Shown here: positions 45,016 through 53,803 of the stretch, in pieces | Layout of the letters: each line of letters starts with the position of its first letter | Position numbering within the stretch: the first letter of the stretch is position 1 | NCBI GenBank assembly: GCA_029580855.1 | Contig: JAKPQH010000152.1 | Span: 48,379-112,378, forward strand | DNA from: a bacterium | GTDB taxonomy: Bacteria > Methylomirabilota > Methylomirabilia > Methylomirabilales > 2-02-FULL-66-22 | Length of the DNA stretch: 64,000 bases | Direction: 5' to 3' | The notes under the pieces: generated by a model | What the model saw: only the letters and a program-made list of their open reading frames with translations | Databases searched by the model: none | What the model was told of the DNA's origin: nothing | Program-made: the position numbers and the translations under genes

Positions 45016-45387
45016 TCATGCGGCGAGAGCGGCTTCGCGACGTTCCTGGCATTGGACACATAGGGTGGCGGTGGGGAGGACCCTCAGTCGGCGCTGCGGG
45101 ATCGGCCGTGCGCAGTGCGCACATATGCCGTACGCGCCTTGGCGGATCCGCTCTTTGGCCTCGGTCACGGCCCGGCTGCGATCGGCGAGCCGCTGCCAGA
45201 GGAGGTCCCGATGCTGCTCCAGGACTTCCGTGGCCGCGGCGTCGAACAAGCTCGTGCGGCGTCGATCGGGGACGTCGACCACTCCGATCGGCCGCTGCCG
45301 CACCCTGCGGAGGGCGGAGAATCGTCGCTGCATCTCCCGCTCCTCGCGGGCCAACAACTCTTGCGGGCTCCGATTCGCGGTTCTCAT
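45016..45387 (-). CDS. DksA/TraR-type C4 zinc finger protein
   Basis: Protein of 123 residues with an N-terminal helical part and a C-terminal four-cysteine zinc finger (GICAHCARPIPQRRL then LCVQCQERRE at about 85-116). This is the DksA/TraR fold that inserts into the RNA polymerase secondary channel. The acidic tip of DksA between the helices is not obvious, so a ppGpp-linked role is uncertain. The ATG at 45387 begins the helical part; about 65 further in-frame codons upstream look non-coding. Confidence 0.85.
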   Translation of the reverse strand: MRTANRSPQELLAREEREMQRRFSALRRVRQRPIGVVDVPDRRRTSLFDAAATEVLEQHRDLLWQRLADRSRAVTEAKERIRQGAYGICAHCARPIPQRRLRVLPTATLCVQCQERREAALAA

Positions 45388-45445
45388 GGCGTCCTCCGTC
45401 GCGTGGGTCGCGGGACCGTCACATCGGATTACGACGTCCCGGGTG

Positions 45446-45847
45446 CTACGCCCGCGTCCCGGTTCTCGAAGCTCGCGGGGCGAGGGCGCGATCAAGTATC
45501 GTGCGCAACTCGTCCATCCGAAACGGCTTGAACAGGAGTCCGAAGGCCCCCTTCTCGGCCCCCTCCGCGGCGGTATCCGCATCCCCGAAGGCGGTGATGA
45601 CGATCACGGGGGTCTCCGGGCAGATCACGCGCAGCCCGGGCAACAAATCCATACCGCTCAAGCCCGGCATCCTCTTATCCAAGAGGACGGCGGCAAACGT
45701 CTCGCGATGCAGGATAACGAGGGCCTCGGCGCCGTTGGCCGCCTGGGTGACCTCGTATCCCTCGTCACCCAGGACGTCGGCGAGGAGGTTCCGCATATCC
45801 TCGTCATCATCCACCAGCAGAATCCGTTTCCCGCACGCGCTTTGCAT
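45446..45847 (-). CDS. Single-domain response regulator (CheY-like)
   Basis: Receiver protein of 133 residues from the ATG at 45847; ATGs at 45901 and 45988 would add 18 or 47 residues without receiver character. The acidic pocket is VDDDED, the phospho-acceptor Asp near residue 57 (VLLDKRMPG) and the conserved Lys in LLFKPFRMDEL. It is the closest relative in the window of the regulator at 37302-37688. A promoter-like sequence at 46148-46175 points into it. No kinase gene is directly adjacent. Confidence 0.85.
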   Translation of the reverse strand: MQSACGKRILLVDDDEDMRNLLADVLGDEGYEVTQAANGAEALVILHRETFAAVLLDKRMPGLSGMDLLPGLRVICPETPVIVITAFGDADTAAEGAEKGAFGLLFKPFRMDELRTILDRALAPRASRTGTRA

Positions 45848-46238
45848 CCCGCCGCAATTTCCCCCCGAACCGTCGCTCTCCCCGGGGACAAAAGGGCTCA
45901 TGGCTACCCACGGCTTTCCGACCGTCGCGCACACGAGGGCCACGACCTTCGTGGTGTCTATCCTGAAAAAAGGCAAGGAGAGTGCCAAGCGCCCGCACGC
46001 GTTCCGGGACGATGGCTTTCGTCAAGCGTGGCAAGGGGTTAAAGGCAAAACGGGTGAGAGGAGACGCACCGACGCCCGCCGGCCGCTCGATGAACCCTTG
46101 TCGTCATCCTGTCGGTTTGGAGGCTGGAAGGTTCAGGTAAAACATTAATTATATACATCCGTGTCAAAGTGTCCATCAAAGCGACAGGCTGTCACGCCAC
46201 GACTTGCCCCACCAGCTCCATCTGCGGAAAACCGGACC
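45848..46238. other. Intergenic region with AT-rich promoter segment
   Basis: About 390 bases between the NtrC-type gene and the lone response regulator. It contains a strongly AT-rich patch at about 46138-46160, rare in this window, with the promoter described separately. In-frame codons upstream of the regulator ATG reach 45988 but are not convincing coding sequence. Confidence 0.5.
46148..46175 (-). promoter_or_regulatory. Sigma-70-type promoter for the response regulator at 45446-45847
   Basis: On the minus strand TGGACA (46170-46175, five of six matches) is followed after 16 bases by a perfect TATAAT (46148-46153). Transcription would start near 46140 and run into the response regulator, leaving a leader of about 290 bases to the ATG at 45847. 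The patch is strongly AT-rich against a very GC-rich background. Confidence 0.5.
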
Positions 46239-47627
46239 TCACGCTGTGTCGTCGAGCGACGATTCATCGGGGGCGCCCGAAGGGCGGTTCCAGCGGTACA
46301 GCGTCCGCTTGCTGATTCCCAGGAGGTCCGCGGCCCGCGCCTTGTCGCCGTCGGTCTCTTTGAGCACGAGGGCTACGTATTCGTCGGTCAATTCCTGCAG
46401 CGTGGGGCGCCGGGGAAGCTGCGCCAAAGAGAGCGTGGCCGGCGGACCGACGGCCACATCGAGCAGCAACGCTTCGGGTGCGATGGCGCCGCCGCCGGTC
46501 AGGGTCACGGCGCGTTCCACGACGTTTTCCAGTTCCCGGACGTTCCCCGGCCAGGGATGGCGAAGCAGGATCGTCATCGCCTCGGGGGTGAATCCCGAGA
46601 CCTGCTTGCCCGAGGCCGCGATCGCCCGGCTCAGGAAATGCTCGGCGAGGAGCGGGATGTCTTCCTTGCGTTCGCGAAGGGCGGGGAGATGTATGGGAAT
46701 CACGGCCAGCCGGTAGTAGAGGTCGTCGCGGAACTGCCCGGCGCGGATGCGCGCCGGAAGATCCTGGTTGGTGGCGGCGATGATGCGGACATCCAGCGGC
46801 GTGATCTGGTCGCTTCCAACCGGCCGAACGCTCCGGTCCTCGATGGCGCGAAGAAGCTTGGCCTGGAGTTCAGGGGCCATGTCCCCGATCTCGTCCAGGA
46901 ACAGCGTGCCGCCGTGCGCCTCGCGGAAGAGCCCGCGCCGGGTGCTCACGGCGCCGGTGAAGGCGCCCTTGACGTGGCCGAACAGCTCGCTTTCCAGCAG
47001 GGTGGCCGGAACCGCGGCGCAGTTGATGGGCACGAAGGGCCGATCGGCGCGCGGGCTGTTGAAGTGAAGCGCCTTGGCCACCAATTCTTTCCCCGTGCCG
47101 CTTTCTCCCGTGATCAGGACGTTGACCTCTCCCGGGGCCGCCTGTCGGATGAGGGCGAACACGCTGTGCATGGCCGGACTTCTCCCCAACAGGTTATGCA
47201 GCCGGTACCGACCGGCCACCTCCTCCCGCAGCCGCCGGTTTTCCTCCCGCAGCCGCCGCGCCTCCCAGGCCTTGCCGACCAGCAGGCTGATCTCGTCCAG
47301 CGCGAACGGCTTCGTGACGAAATCGTACGCCCCCTGCCGGATGGCCTGGATCGCCGTCTCGATGGTTCCGAAAGCGGTGATGAGGATGACCGGGACGTCC
47401 TGCTGTGTCTCCCGGGTGGCGTGGAGGACTTCCATGCCGTCCACGTCGGGCAGGCGCAGATCCGTGAGCACGATGTCGAACCCTCCGGTTTTGAGCCGCG
47501 CGATGGCCTCGGCGCCGAGTCCCGCCGGCGTCACGGTGTGTCCCTCGCCCTCCAGATGCTCTCGCACCATGTCGAGCATCTCGCGGTCGTCTTCCACCAG
47601 GAGAATCCGGCATGGCTCGGTCTTCAT
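46239..47627 (-). CDS. Sigma-54-dependent response regulator (NtrC family)
   Basis: Protein of 462 residues: receiver at 1-120 with phospho-acceptor Asp at about 56 (IVLTDLRLPD), AAA+ sigma-54 activator domain at about 145-375 with Walker A GESGTGKE at 174-181, GAFTGA at 221-226 and Walker B GGTLFLDEIGD, and a Fis-type helix-turn-helix near 415-450 (ARAADLLGISKRTLYRW). It activates RNA polymerase carrying sigma-54 when phosphorylated. The ATG at 47627 overlaps the kinase stop by four bases, so it pairs with the kinase upstream. Targets are not visible. Confidence 0.95.
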   Translation of the reverse strand: MKTEPCRILLVEDDREMLDMVREHLEGEGHTVTPAGLGAEAIARLKTGGFDIVLTDLRLPDVDGMEVLHATRETQQDVPVILITAFGTIETAIQAIRQGAYDFVTKPFALDEISLLVGKAWEARRLREENRRLREEVAGRYRLHNLLGRSPAMHSVFALIRQAAPGEVNVLITGESGTGKELVAKALHFNSPRADRPFVPINCAAVPATLLESELFGHVKGAFTGAVSTRRGLFREAHGGTLFLDEIGDMAPELQAKLLRAIEDRSVRPVGSDQITPLDVRIIAATNQDLPARIRAGQFRDDLYYRLAVIPIHLPALRERKEDIPLLAEHFLSRAIAASGKQVSGFTPEAMTILLRHPWPGNVRELENVVERAVTLTGGGAIAPEALLLDVAVGPPATLSLAQLPRRPTLQELTDEYVALVLKETDGDKARAADLLGISKRTLYRWNRPSGAPDESSLDDTA

Positions 47628-49207
47628 GCGTCCCCCGTCGGCGTCGACACGGCGTGCACCGCGTCCGTGTGCCTGTCACCGGCCGTTTTTGTTGCCGTGG
47701 TCGCGGTCGGCCACCGCAGCCAGACGGTGGTCCCGCGTCCCTCCGCGCTCTCGATCTCGATGGCCGCCCCGTGCGCGCGGACGATGTCCTCGACGATGGC
47801 CATGCCCAAACCCGTCCCGCCTGCGCGCTCCTTGGTGGAGAAGAAAGGTTCGAAAATCTTCTCCAGACGATCCGGCGGGATTCCACAGCCCGTGTCTTCC
47901 ACCCGGAGCGTCACGCCGGGCCGCGGGAATCGGCCTCGGCTGACGCGCAACCGGTCGCCGGCGGACGGGGGGATGGCGCTGGACTCCACGGCCCCCGCCG
48001 CCAGCCTGACCCGCCCGCCCGCCGGTGTGGCGTCGAGGGCGTTCGTGACCAGGTTGAGGAGCACCTGCTGGACCTGCTCCGCGTCGGCCAGGATGGGCGG
48101 AAGCGCTGCGGGCACCTCGGCCACAAGCGTGACCCGGCGCTGGCCTGCGAGGGGCTCCAGCAAGTCCACCACACGGTGAAACACCGACCCCACCGACAAC
48201 GGCTGCGGCGTGAGCCGGCGCGGCCGGGCGTGGTCCAGCAGTTGGCGGAGAACGCCGCTGATGCGCTCCACCTGTCGCAGCACGGTGCCGGCGTCTCGCG
48301 CCAGCGGATGGTCGGGGGGCAGCTTCTTTCGGATGACTTCGGTCCGCCCGGAGATGATGCTCAGCGGCGTTCCGATCTCGTGGGCGACTTCGCTGGCGAG
48401 GCGGCCCAGCGCCGCGAGCTTTTGCGCTTGCTGCAACTGCCGCTCCGCATCCAACCGCCCCGCGGCCTCCGTCTGGGTGCGCTCCCGAGCCGTCTGGAGC
48501 TCGGCCGCCATCCGGTTGAACGCGGAGGCCAGCTGACCGATCTCGTCGCGGCGGCGGAGGGTGATGCGCTCCGTGAGCTGGCCGCGGCCCAAGGCGAGCG
48601 CAGCGCGGACCAGGGCACGCAACGGTCGCCGGATGCTGGCCCGCACGGTGAGCCAGATCACCAAGAAGATGGTCAGGCTGAGCAGGCTCAATCGAGTGGC
48701 GAGGTCGTGCGCGACCTCGCGGACCTGGCGCCCGATGCGCGTCGCCGCCTGGACGACCGCCAATGCGCCGATGATGTCCCCCCCGGGGCGGGTGAGGGGG
48801 ACCAGGACATAGACGACCGGGCGGGGCGGCGAATCCACATAGCGAATGGTTGCGACTCTCCGGCCGACGGTCCGCTCTACATCCGCGCGAGGGATCGCAG
48901 ATTCGGCGGCCGCCTCGGCGCCGGCGCTGCCCGTTTCCTCCAGTTGGCTGTTGTAGATCCGGACGCGATCCACCGGGCTGGGCTGCCGGACCAGCTCCGT
49001 CAGCAGCCGCTGGACGTCCTCGGGGCGCCGGTCACGGATCGCGTGTTCGACCGCCAGCCTCACGGCATTCGTCAAAAAGACCGCCTCTTGTTGGACTTCC
49101 TCGACCAGGCGATCCCGCTCTGCCCGCATGCGTAGGTAACCGAATCCCGCCATGACCAGGGACACCGCCACGAGCAGAAAAATCGTGAGCTTGGTCGCGA
49201 TGCGCAT
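47624..49207 (-). CDS. Membrane sensor histidine kinase paired with NtrC-type regulator
   Basis: Protein of 527 residues. Membrane helices lie at about 7-25 and 173-190 with a periplasmic sensor region between, then HAMP, phospho-acceptor His near 276 ([12 protein letters not shown]) and a HATPase domain (NLVTNALDATP, DTGCGIPPDR, GGTGLGMAIVED). Its stop overlaps the regulator start. The architecture and His-box region closely parallel the kinase at 35712-37292, indicating duplication. The ATG at 49207 directly precedes the first membrane helix. Confidence 0.92.
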   Translation of the reverse strand: MRIATKLTIFLLVAVSLVMAGFGYLRMRAERDRLVEEVQQEAVFLTNAVRLAVEHAIRDRRPEDVQRLLTELVRQPSPVDRVRIYNSQLEETGSAGAEAAAESAIPRADVERTVGRRVATIRYVDSPPRPVVYVLVPLTRPGGDIIGALAVVQAATRIGRQVREVAHDLATRLSLLSLTIFLVIWLTVRASIRRPLRALVRAALALGRGQLTERITLRRRDEIGQLASAFNRMAAELQTARERTQTEAAGRLDAERQLQQAQKLAALGRLASEVAHEIGTPLSIISGRTEVIRKKLPPDHPLARDAGTVLRQVERISGVLRQLLDHARPRRLTPQPLSVGSVFHRVVDLLEPLAGQRRVTLVAEVPAALPPILADAEQVQQVLLNLVTNALDATPAGGRVRLAAGAVESSAIPPSAGDRLRVSRGRFPRPGVTLRVEDTGCGIPPDRLEKIFEPFFSTKERAGGTGLGMAIVEDIVRAHGAAIEIESAEGRGTTVWLRWPTATTATKTAGDRHTDAVHAVSTPTGDA

Positions 49208-49932
49208 GGGAATCACTCGGGAGGGGGAGTCCGGCCGGCCGTAGGGGCGCGGCTTCGGATCCGCACCCTCGCCGGGTACGCTAACACAGGCAGCGGGACG
49301 GCGCAAGAAAGACTGCGCAACGCGGACCGGAGAAACTTGTGATGACTGCCAGGGCGGCAGGGGGGGGCCGGGAGCGGGCGATCGGGCGACGGGGCGACCC
49401 GGGAAAGCAAGAGATCGGAGGGGCATGACGGCGCGGGGACGCAGCGAGATCGAGAAGCGAGACAGTGTTCGCGGCGGCCGGAACGGGGCCGTCGCCTCGT
49501 GGAGGGGTTCGCGCGCTCGGGTCGGGGGGGCTGTGTCCCGGGTGTCCGCCGGGCCGGGCACGGGAGATCGCGATACCCGCGTGTCGGAAGTCCCGCAACC
49601 GGGTCGGGCGCTGGTGGGCGGCCAGGACGTTTGACCCGCCCGCGGCGCGGCTTGCGGGGGTCGCGCATGTGCGGCACGCAGGGACGGGCGACGACCGCCT
49701 GCGGATTCACGGGCACGATGGCGAACTCGCACGGGACCGCGTCGCGCAGACAGTCGACGCGATCGTTGACAGATGGGGGAACAGCCGATTTTCCCGCGGT
49801 GCCGCGCGGTTCGGCACGCGTCAGGCCGCGGGACGCACGGGGTGTGCCGGGAGTCTTCCGACCACAGGATCGTCGTGGTATGCTTCGGCGGCGGGCCATG
49901 CCGGTCCGTCGGCCAGGAGAAAGGGGGATGCC
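49208..49932. other. Long intergenic region, no supported gene
   Basis: About 725 bases between the divergent kinase and DJ-1-type genes. Open frames exist on both strands, as expected at this GC, including an ATG at 49425 after CGGAGGGG giving a 69-residue Arg/Gly-rich frame, but none has family character. I see no tRNA, repeat or clear promoter. Confidence 0.45.
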
Positions 49933-50514
49933 ATGGCGGGCAAGAAGATCCTGATGCTGGTGGGCGACTTCGTCGAGGATTACGAGGTCATGGTGCCGTT
50001 TCAGGCGCTTCTCATGGTCGGCCACACGGTGCACGCCGTTTGCGCCGGAAAGAAGGCGGGGGAGAAGGTCCGCACGGCGATTCACGATTTCGAGGGCGAT
50101 CAGACGTACAGCGAGAAACCGGGTCACAATTTCGCGTTGAATGCCACGTTTTCCGAGGTTACCCCCGAAAGCTACGATGCATTGGTCATCCCCGGCGGCC
50201 GCGCGCCGGAATACATCCGGCTGAACACCGACGTGATCAAGGCCGTGCAGCATTTTGCCGCGGCAAAGAAGCCCATCGCCGCCATCTGCCACGGCGCCCA
50301 GCTTTTGGCCGCGGCCGGCGTGCTGGGAGGAAAGCGCTGCTCCGCCTATCCGGCGGTGGGCCCGGACGTGACCCGCGCGGGCGGCACGTACGCAGACATC
50401 CCGATGGATGCGGCCTGTGTGGACGGGAATCTGGTCACGGCGCCGGCCTGGCCTGCACACCCGGCGTGGCTGGCGAAATTCCTGGAAGTGCTGGGCACAA
50501 AGATTCAGCCATAG
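49933..50514 (+). CDS. DJ-1/PfpI family protein
   Basis: Protein of 193 residues. The nucleophile elbow Cys is in [10 protein letters not shown] near residue 118, and the conserved Glu lies in [10 protein letters not shown] near residue 15. It resembles the PfpI/YhbO branch, reported as peptidases or glyoxalase/deglycase-like stress proteins; activity here is not established. The ATG at 49933 has AAGGGGG upstream; an overlapping ATG at 49928 is out of frame. It stands alone and is followed by repeat elements. Confidence 0.88.
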   Translation: MAGKKILMLVGDFVEDYEVMVPFQALLMVGHTVHAVCAGKKAGEKVRTAIHDFEGDQTYSEKPGHNFALNATFSEVTPESYDALVIPGGRAPEYIRLNTDVIKAVQHFAAAKKPIAAICHGAQLLAAAGVLGGKRCSAYPAVGPDVTRAGGTYADIPMDAACVDGNLVTAPAWPAHPAWLAKFLEVLGTKIQP

Positions 50515-50519
50515 TCGAG

Positions 50520-50660
50520 CGCTGAAAAAGGCCCAGCTGCGGCACCCATCCTGTGGATGGGTACCCGGTACGCCTCGCGCCTCAGATCGCACGGCGCCTT
50601 GCCCCTCGACTTCGCTGGGGGTCCGGAGCGCGTCGAAGGACATCTGGACCTTTTTGAGCG
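50520..50660. repeat. MITE-like element with inverted termini
   Basis: The left end cgctgaaaaaggcccagctg (50520-50539) and the reverse complement of the right end (50641-50660, cgctcaaaaaggtccagatg) match at 17 of 20 positions. The interior is GC-rich and non-coding. The size of about 140 bases and terminal inverted repeats are MITE-like; no transposase is nearby. Confidence 0.55.
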
Positions 50661-50715
50661 GCCTGCCGTCCAAACTGGCCACAACAAGCGCTTGAGACGG
50701 CGATGTAACCACAGG

Positions 50716-50795
50716 TTCCGCAGATTGCGCAGATTGGCCGATTTTCACGGGGACTGGTCCTTGAGGAATCTGCGAAATCTGCGTAATCTGTGGAT
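50716..50795 (+). repeat. Repeat element with 20-bp terminal inverted repeats, copy 1
   Basis: Left terminus ttccgcagattgcgcagatt (50716-50735) and right terminus aatctgcgtaatctgtggat (50776-50795) are inverted repeats matching at 17 of 20 positions, enclosing 40 bases. A related copy lies in the opposite orientation at 59954-60086. Confidence 0.55.
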
Positions 50796-50838
50796 ACCTT
50801 GAACCTTCGTGGCACTCTGCGGGCCGGTGGAGGTGCGC

Positions 50839-51816
50839 TTGGCGAAAGACATGACCCGTCATGACCGCGTGCTGCCGTCGGTCATCGAGGCCATCGGAGA
50901 GACGCCGCTGGTGGAATTGGCGAGGCTGGGACGCGACCTCGACGGCCGCATCCTCGCCAAGCTGGAGTATCTCAATCCCGGTTTCTCCAAGAAGGACCGG
51001 ATCGCGCGACAGATCATCGAGGACGCCGAAAGCGACGGGAGGCTGCGGCCCGGGCAGACGGTGGTCGAGCTTACCAGCGGGAACACGGGCACCGGTCTCG
51101 CCATCGTCTGCGGGGTGAAGGGTTATCCTTTTGTGGCGGTCATGTCCAAGGGAAACTCGGTGGAGCGGGCTCGGATGATGCGGGCGCTGGGGGCCGAGGT
51201 CGTCCTGGTGGACCAGGCCCCCGGCTCTGTGTCCGGACAGGTCTCCGGAGACGACCTGGCGCTTGTGGAGCAGGAGACACACCGGATCGTCGAGTCGCGG
51301 GGCGCATTCCGCGCCGACCAGTTCCGGTTGGCGGGGAACATGCGGGCCCACTACCTCCACACCGGGCCGGAGATCCTGCGGCAGACGGGCGGCCGGCTGG
51401 ACGCGTTCTGCGACTTCGTCGGGACCGGTGGAAGCTTTGCCGGCTGTGCCGCGGCCTTCAAGCGCCGGAATGCCGCTATCGGATGCTTTGTGGTCGAACC
51501 CGAAGGCGCCGCCGCCCTCAAGGGGGAGCCGGTGACGAATCCCGGACACCGCATCCAGGGTGGCGGCTATTCCATGGCATCGCTGCGTCTCATCAATCGG
51601 GCGGACGTGGACGGCTATCTGACGGTTCCCGACGCCGACGCCGTCGCCTGGACCCGCCGGTTGGCCCGAGAGGAGGGGATCTTCGCCGGCTTCTCCTCCG
51701 GCGCCAACGTGGCGGCAGCCGTGCAACTGCTGCGCGGAGGCTATCGGGGCAAAACGGTCGTCGTCATGATGTGCGACTCGGGGCTGAAATATCTCAGCAC
51801 CGATTTGTGGGAGTGA
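50839..51816 (+). CDS. Cysteine synthase-like PLP enzyme
   Basis: Fold-type II PLP enzyme of 325 residues in the cysteine synthase/cystathionine beta-synthase family. TPLVEL, the lysine region NPGFSKKDRIA (canonical members read NPGGSVKDR), the phosphate-side SGNTGTG and the later GTGGSFAG all align in order. I start at the TTG at 50839, five bases after GGAGG; the ATG at 50851 is four codons downstream with no ribosome site. It would make cysteine, or a related beta-substituted alanine, from O-acetylserine and sulfide. The unusual FSKK may alter donor choice. Confidence 0.85.
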   Translation: MAKDMTRHDRVLPSVIEAIGETPLVELARLGRDLDGRILAKLEYLNPGFSKKDRIARQIIEDAESDGRLRPGQTVVELTSGNTGTGLAIVCGVKGYPFVAVMSKGNSVERARMMRALGAEVVLVDQAPGSVSGQVSGDDLALVEQETHRIVESRGAFRADQFRLAGNMRAHYLHTGPEILRQTGGRLDAFCDFVGTGGSFAGCAAAFKRRNAAIGCFVVEPEGAAALKGEPVTNPGHRIQGGGYSMASLRLINRADVDGYLTVPDADAVAWTRRLAREEGIFAGFSSGANVAAAVQLLRGGYRGKTVVVMMCDSGLKYLSTDLWE

Positions 51817-51831
51817 GCCGCCGCCCGCCGG

Positions 51832-52227
51832 TTAAACGTCGATGACGGAGTCCTCGCCGCCGTAGGGGTTGGACTCGTAGCGGTCCGCCGCCCAGTCGTT
51901 CTCGTATTTCCACCCGTCGATGAGGTAGCGGAACCGGTAGGACCGGCCTTTCTCGAGATCGACGCAGGCGACGAGGTCGCCGTTCGCCCGGCGCTTCATG
52001 GGGGTGGCGTCACGGGACCAGTCGTTGAACTCTCCCATGATGCACACTGTCTCGGCCTCGGGAGCCGCCGCCCTGGGCAGGGTGAACGTCACCTTGCATA
52101 CCGGGCGGGTCTTGAGGAATCTCTTTTCGATCCCGGCGGCTTTCGCCTTGGGGGTGTGGGCCGCCTTGGGTGCCTTCGGGGCCGGGGTCGCTCTGGGCGC
52201 CACCGCGATCTTCTTGCTCTTCGCCAT
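51832..52227 (-). CDS. Orphan CBM48 / isoamylase early-set domain protein
   Basis: Protein of 131 residues from the ATG at 52227 (GGAGG seven bases upstream; an in-frame ATG at 52248 adds seven residues without one). Residues 1-40 are a Lys/Ala/Pro-rich linker (KKIAVAPRATPAPKAPKAAH). Residues about 45-131 are a CBM48-type glycogen-binding domain (VCIMGEFNDWSRDATPMKR, YRFRYLIDGWKYENDW). No catalytic domain is attached, so it may tether partners to glycogen or act as a regulator of alpha-glucan metabolism, as AMPK-beta-type domains do. Confidence 0.83.
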   Translation of the reverse strand: MAKSKKIAVAPRATPAPKAPKAAHTPKAKAAGIEKRFLKTRPVCKVTFTLPRAAAPEAETVCIMGEFNDWSRDATPMKRRANGDLVACVDLEKGRSYRFRYLIDGWKYENDWAADRYESNPYGGEDSVIDV

Positions 52228-52415
52228 CTTCGTCGTGCCTCCGTGCAAAAACCTCCCGCGCCGATGAGATCACGCGGGAGCGTCATACCTCTGCCGCCGT
52301 TCCGAAACTCCGTGTCGACGGGGGTAATAGTACCCGAGTTCGAACCCACAGGCAAATCCGATGTGCCGGGTGCGGGTCTCCCCCTGGGCCGGGGGTTGCG
52401 GCGCTCGCGGGCGCT

Positions 52416-53774
52416 TCATGGCGCGGTGCGGGGTCGGGTGGGCTCCTTCTGGTCCTTGTCCTGCGGGCGGGGCTCGATCTTCACGCGCGCGATGCGCCGC
52501 CCGTCCATGTCCACGATCGTGAGGCGCCACCCCTCGTACGTGACGATCTCCCCGCTGCGGGGCATGCGCTGCAGCTGCGTGATGACGAAGCCGGCCAGCG
52601 TTTCGTATTCCGACGACTCCGGAAACACGAGGTTGTGCTGGTCCGCGAGATCGTGGATGCTGGCCGAGGCGTCCACAATATAGGAGCCGTCGCGCAGGCG
52701 CCGCACCGCCTGGTCTTCCCGGTCGCTCTCGTCCTCGATCTCGCCGACGATCTCTTCGATGAGATCCTCGATGGTGACGAGGCCTTCCACGCCGCCGTAC
52801 TCGTCCACGACCAACGCCATGGGCATGCGGCGCCGCTGCATGGATTTGAGCAGGCGGCTCACGCGGGTGGTCTCCGGCGTGAAAAACGCCGGGCGGACGA
52901 CCTGGGCCAGCACGATCGGCTTTTTCTCGGCCAAGAGCCGGAACAGGTCCTTGTCGTACAGGATACCCAGCACGTCGTCCAGACTGTTCCGGTAGACCGG
53001 ATAGCGCGATTTACCCGTCTCGACGATGTGGGCCAGAACCTCGTCCACGGGCGTCTCCACGTCGATGGCCTGCACACGCGGCCTCGGGATCATGACGTCC
53101 TTGACCGAGGCTTCGGTGAACTCAAAGACGCTGTGGATCAGCTCCTGTTCGGTTTGATCGAAGACCCCCTGCTCGCGACCTTCCTCGACCATGTACTTCA
53201 CCTCCTCCTCGGAGATGAAGGCGCGCTGCGAGGCCCCCTTCTGGCCCAGGAGGCGGAGGACGAATCGGTTGGAGGCGGTGAGGAGCCGCACTACGGGCGA
53301 GGCGGCGCGGGCCAGGCCGTCCAGCGGGCCGGAGACGGCGAGCGCCAGCGGCACCGCATTGCGAAGGGCGAGCGACTTGGGCACCAGCTCCCCCAAGATC
53401 AACGTCGCGTAGGTGATGCCGATAACGACGATGCCCAGGGCGATGGGCTCCGCCAGCGCCGCCGGGAGCGGCAGCGGAAGACCGCCGATCAGCGGCGAGA
53501 GCGCGCGGACGGCCGCCACGCCCCCCACGGCCGAGGCCAGGGTTCCGATGAACGTCACGCCCACCTGCACCGTCGCGAGGAACCGATCCGGGTCCTCCCG
53601 CATGGCCGCCACCCGCTGGGCGCGGGCATCGCCGTCCTTGGCGAGCTGCTGTATCCGGCTCCGTCGGGCCGAGATCAGCGCGATCTCCGATCCGGAAAAG
53701 AACCCGTTCAGCAGTATCAAGATGGTGATGACGATGGCCTCCAGCCAGAGGCCGCCGATCAACGCGCCGTCCAT
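52416..53774 (-). CDS. CNNM/CBS-domain membrane protein (HlyC/CorC family)
   Basis: Protein of 452 residues: N-terminal CNNM membrane domain with about four helices (to residue about 190), two CBS domains near 210-335 (VKDVMIPRPRVQAID, MPMALVVDEYGGVEGLVTIED), and the CorC/HlyC C-terminal domain (YETLAGFVITQLQRMPRSGE). The family is linked to magnesium or cobalt transport control. The ATG at 53774 has GGAGTAC upstream. Confidence 0.92.
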   Translation of the reverse strand: MDGALIGGLWLEAIVITILILLNGFFSGSEIALISARRSRIQQLAKDGDARAQRVAAMREDPDRFLATVQVGVTFIGTLASAVGGVAAVRALSPLIGGLPLPLPAALAEPIALGIVVIGITYATLILGELVPKSLALRNAVPLALAVSGPLDGLARAASPVVRLLTASNRFVLRLLGQKGASQRAFISEEEVKYMVEEGREQGVFDQTEQELIHSVFEFTEASVKDVMIPRPRVQAIDVETPVDEVLAHIVETGKSRYPVYRNSLDDVLGILYDKDLFRLLAEKKPIVLAQVVRPAFFTPETTRVSRLLKSMQRRRMPMALVVDEYGGVEGLVTIEDLIEEIVGEIEDESDREDQAVRRLRDGSYIVDASASIHDLADQHNLVFPESSEYETLAGFVITQLQRMPRSGEIVTYEGWRLTIVDMDGRRIARVKIEPRPQDKDQKEPTRPRTAP

Positions 53775-53803
53775 GCCGTACTCCTTCGCCCCCGCGCGGG
53801 CCG

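Larger units (their letters stand above)
50515..50838. other. Intergenic region made of two repeat elements
   Basis: About 320 bases between the DJ-1-type and cysteine-synthase-like genes. It holds an inverted-repeat element (50520-50660) with an internal hairpin (cccatcc/ggatggg at 50545-50561), then a second element with 20-bp terminal inverted repeats (50716-50795). Both are listed separately. No gene is supported. Confidence 0.55.

Noticed and set aside
49425..49634. 69-codon ORF with GGAGGGG upstream
   Set aside because: Arg/Gly-rich product without family features, typical of chance frames at this GC content.
50545..50561. Hairpin cccatcc-tgt-ggatggg as a terminator
   Set aside because: No T-run follows, and it is inside the repeat element.
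52336..52352. gagttcgaaccc resembles a tRNA T-loop
   Set aside because: The flanking bases do not pair as a T-stem on either strand and no other arms are present.
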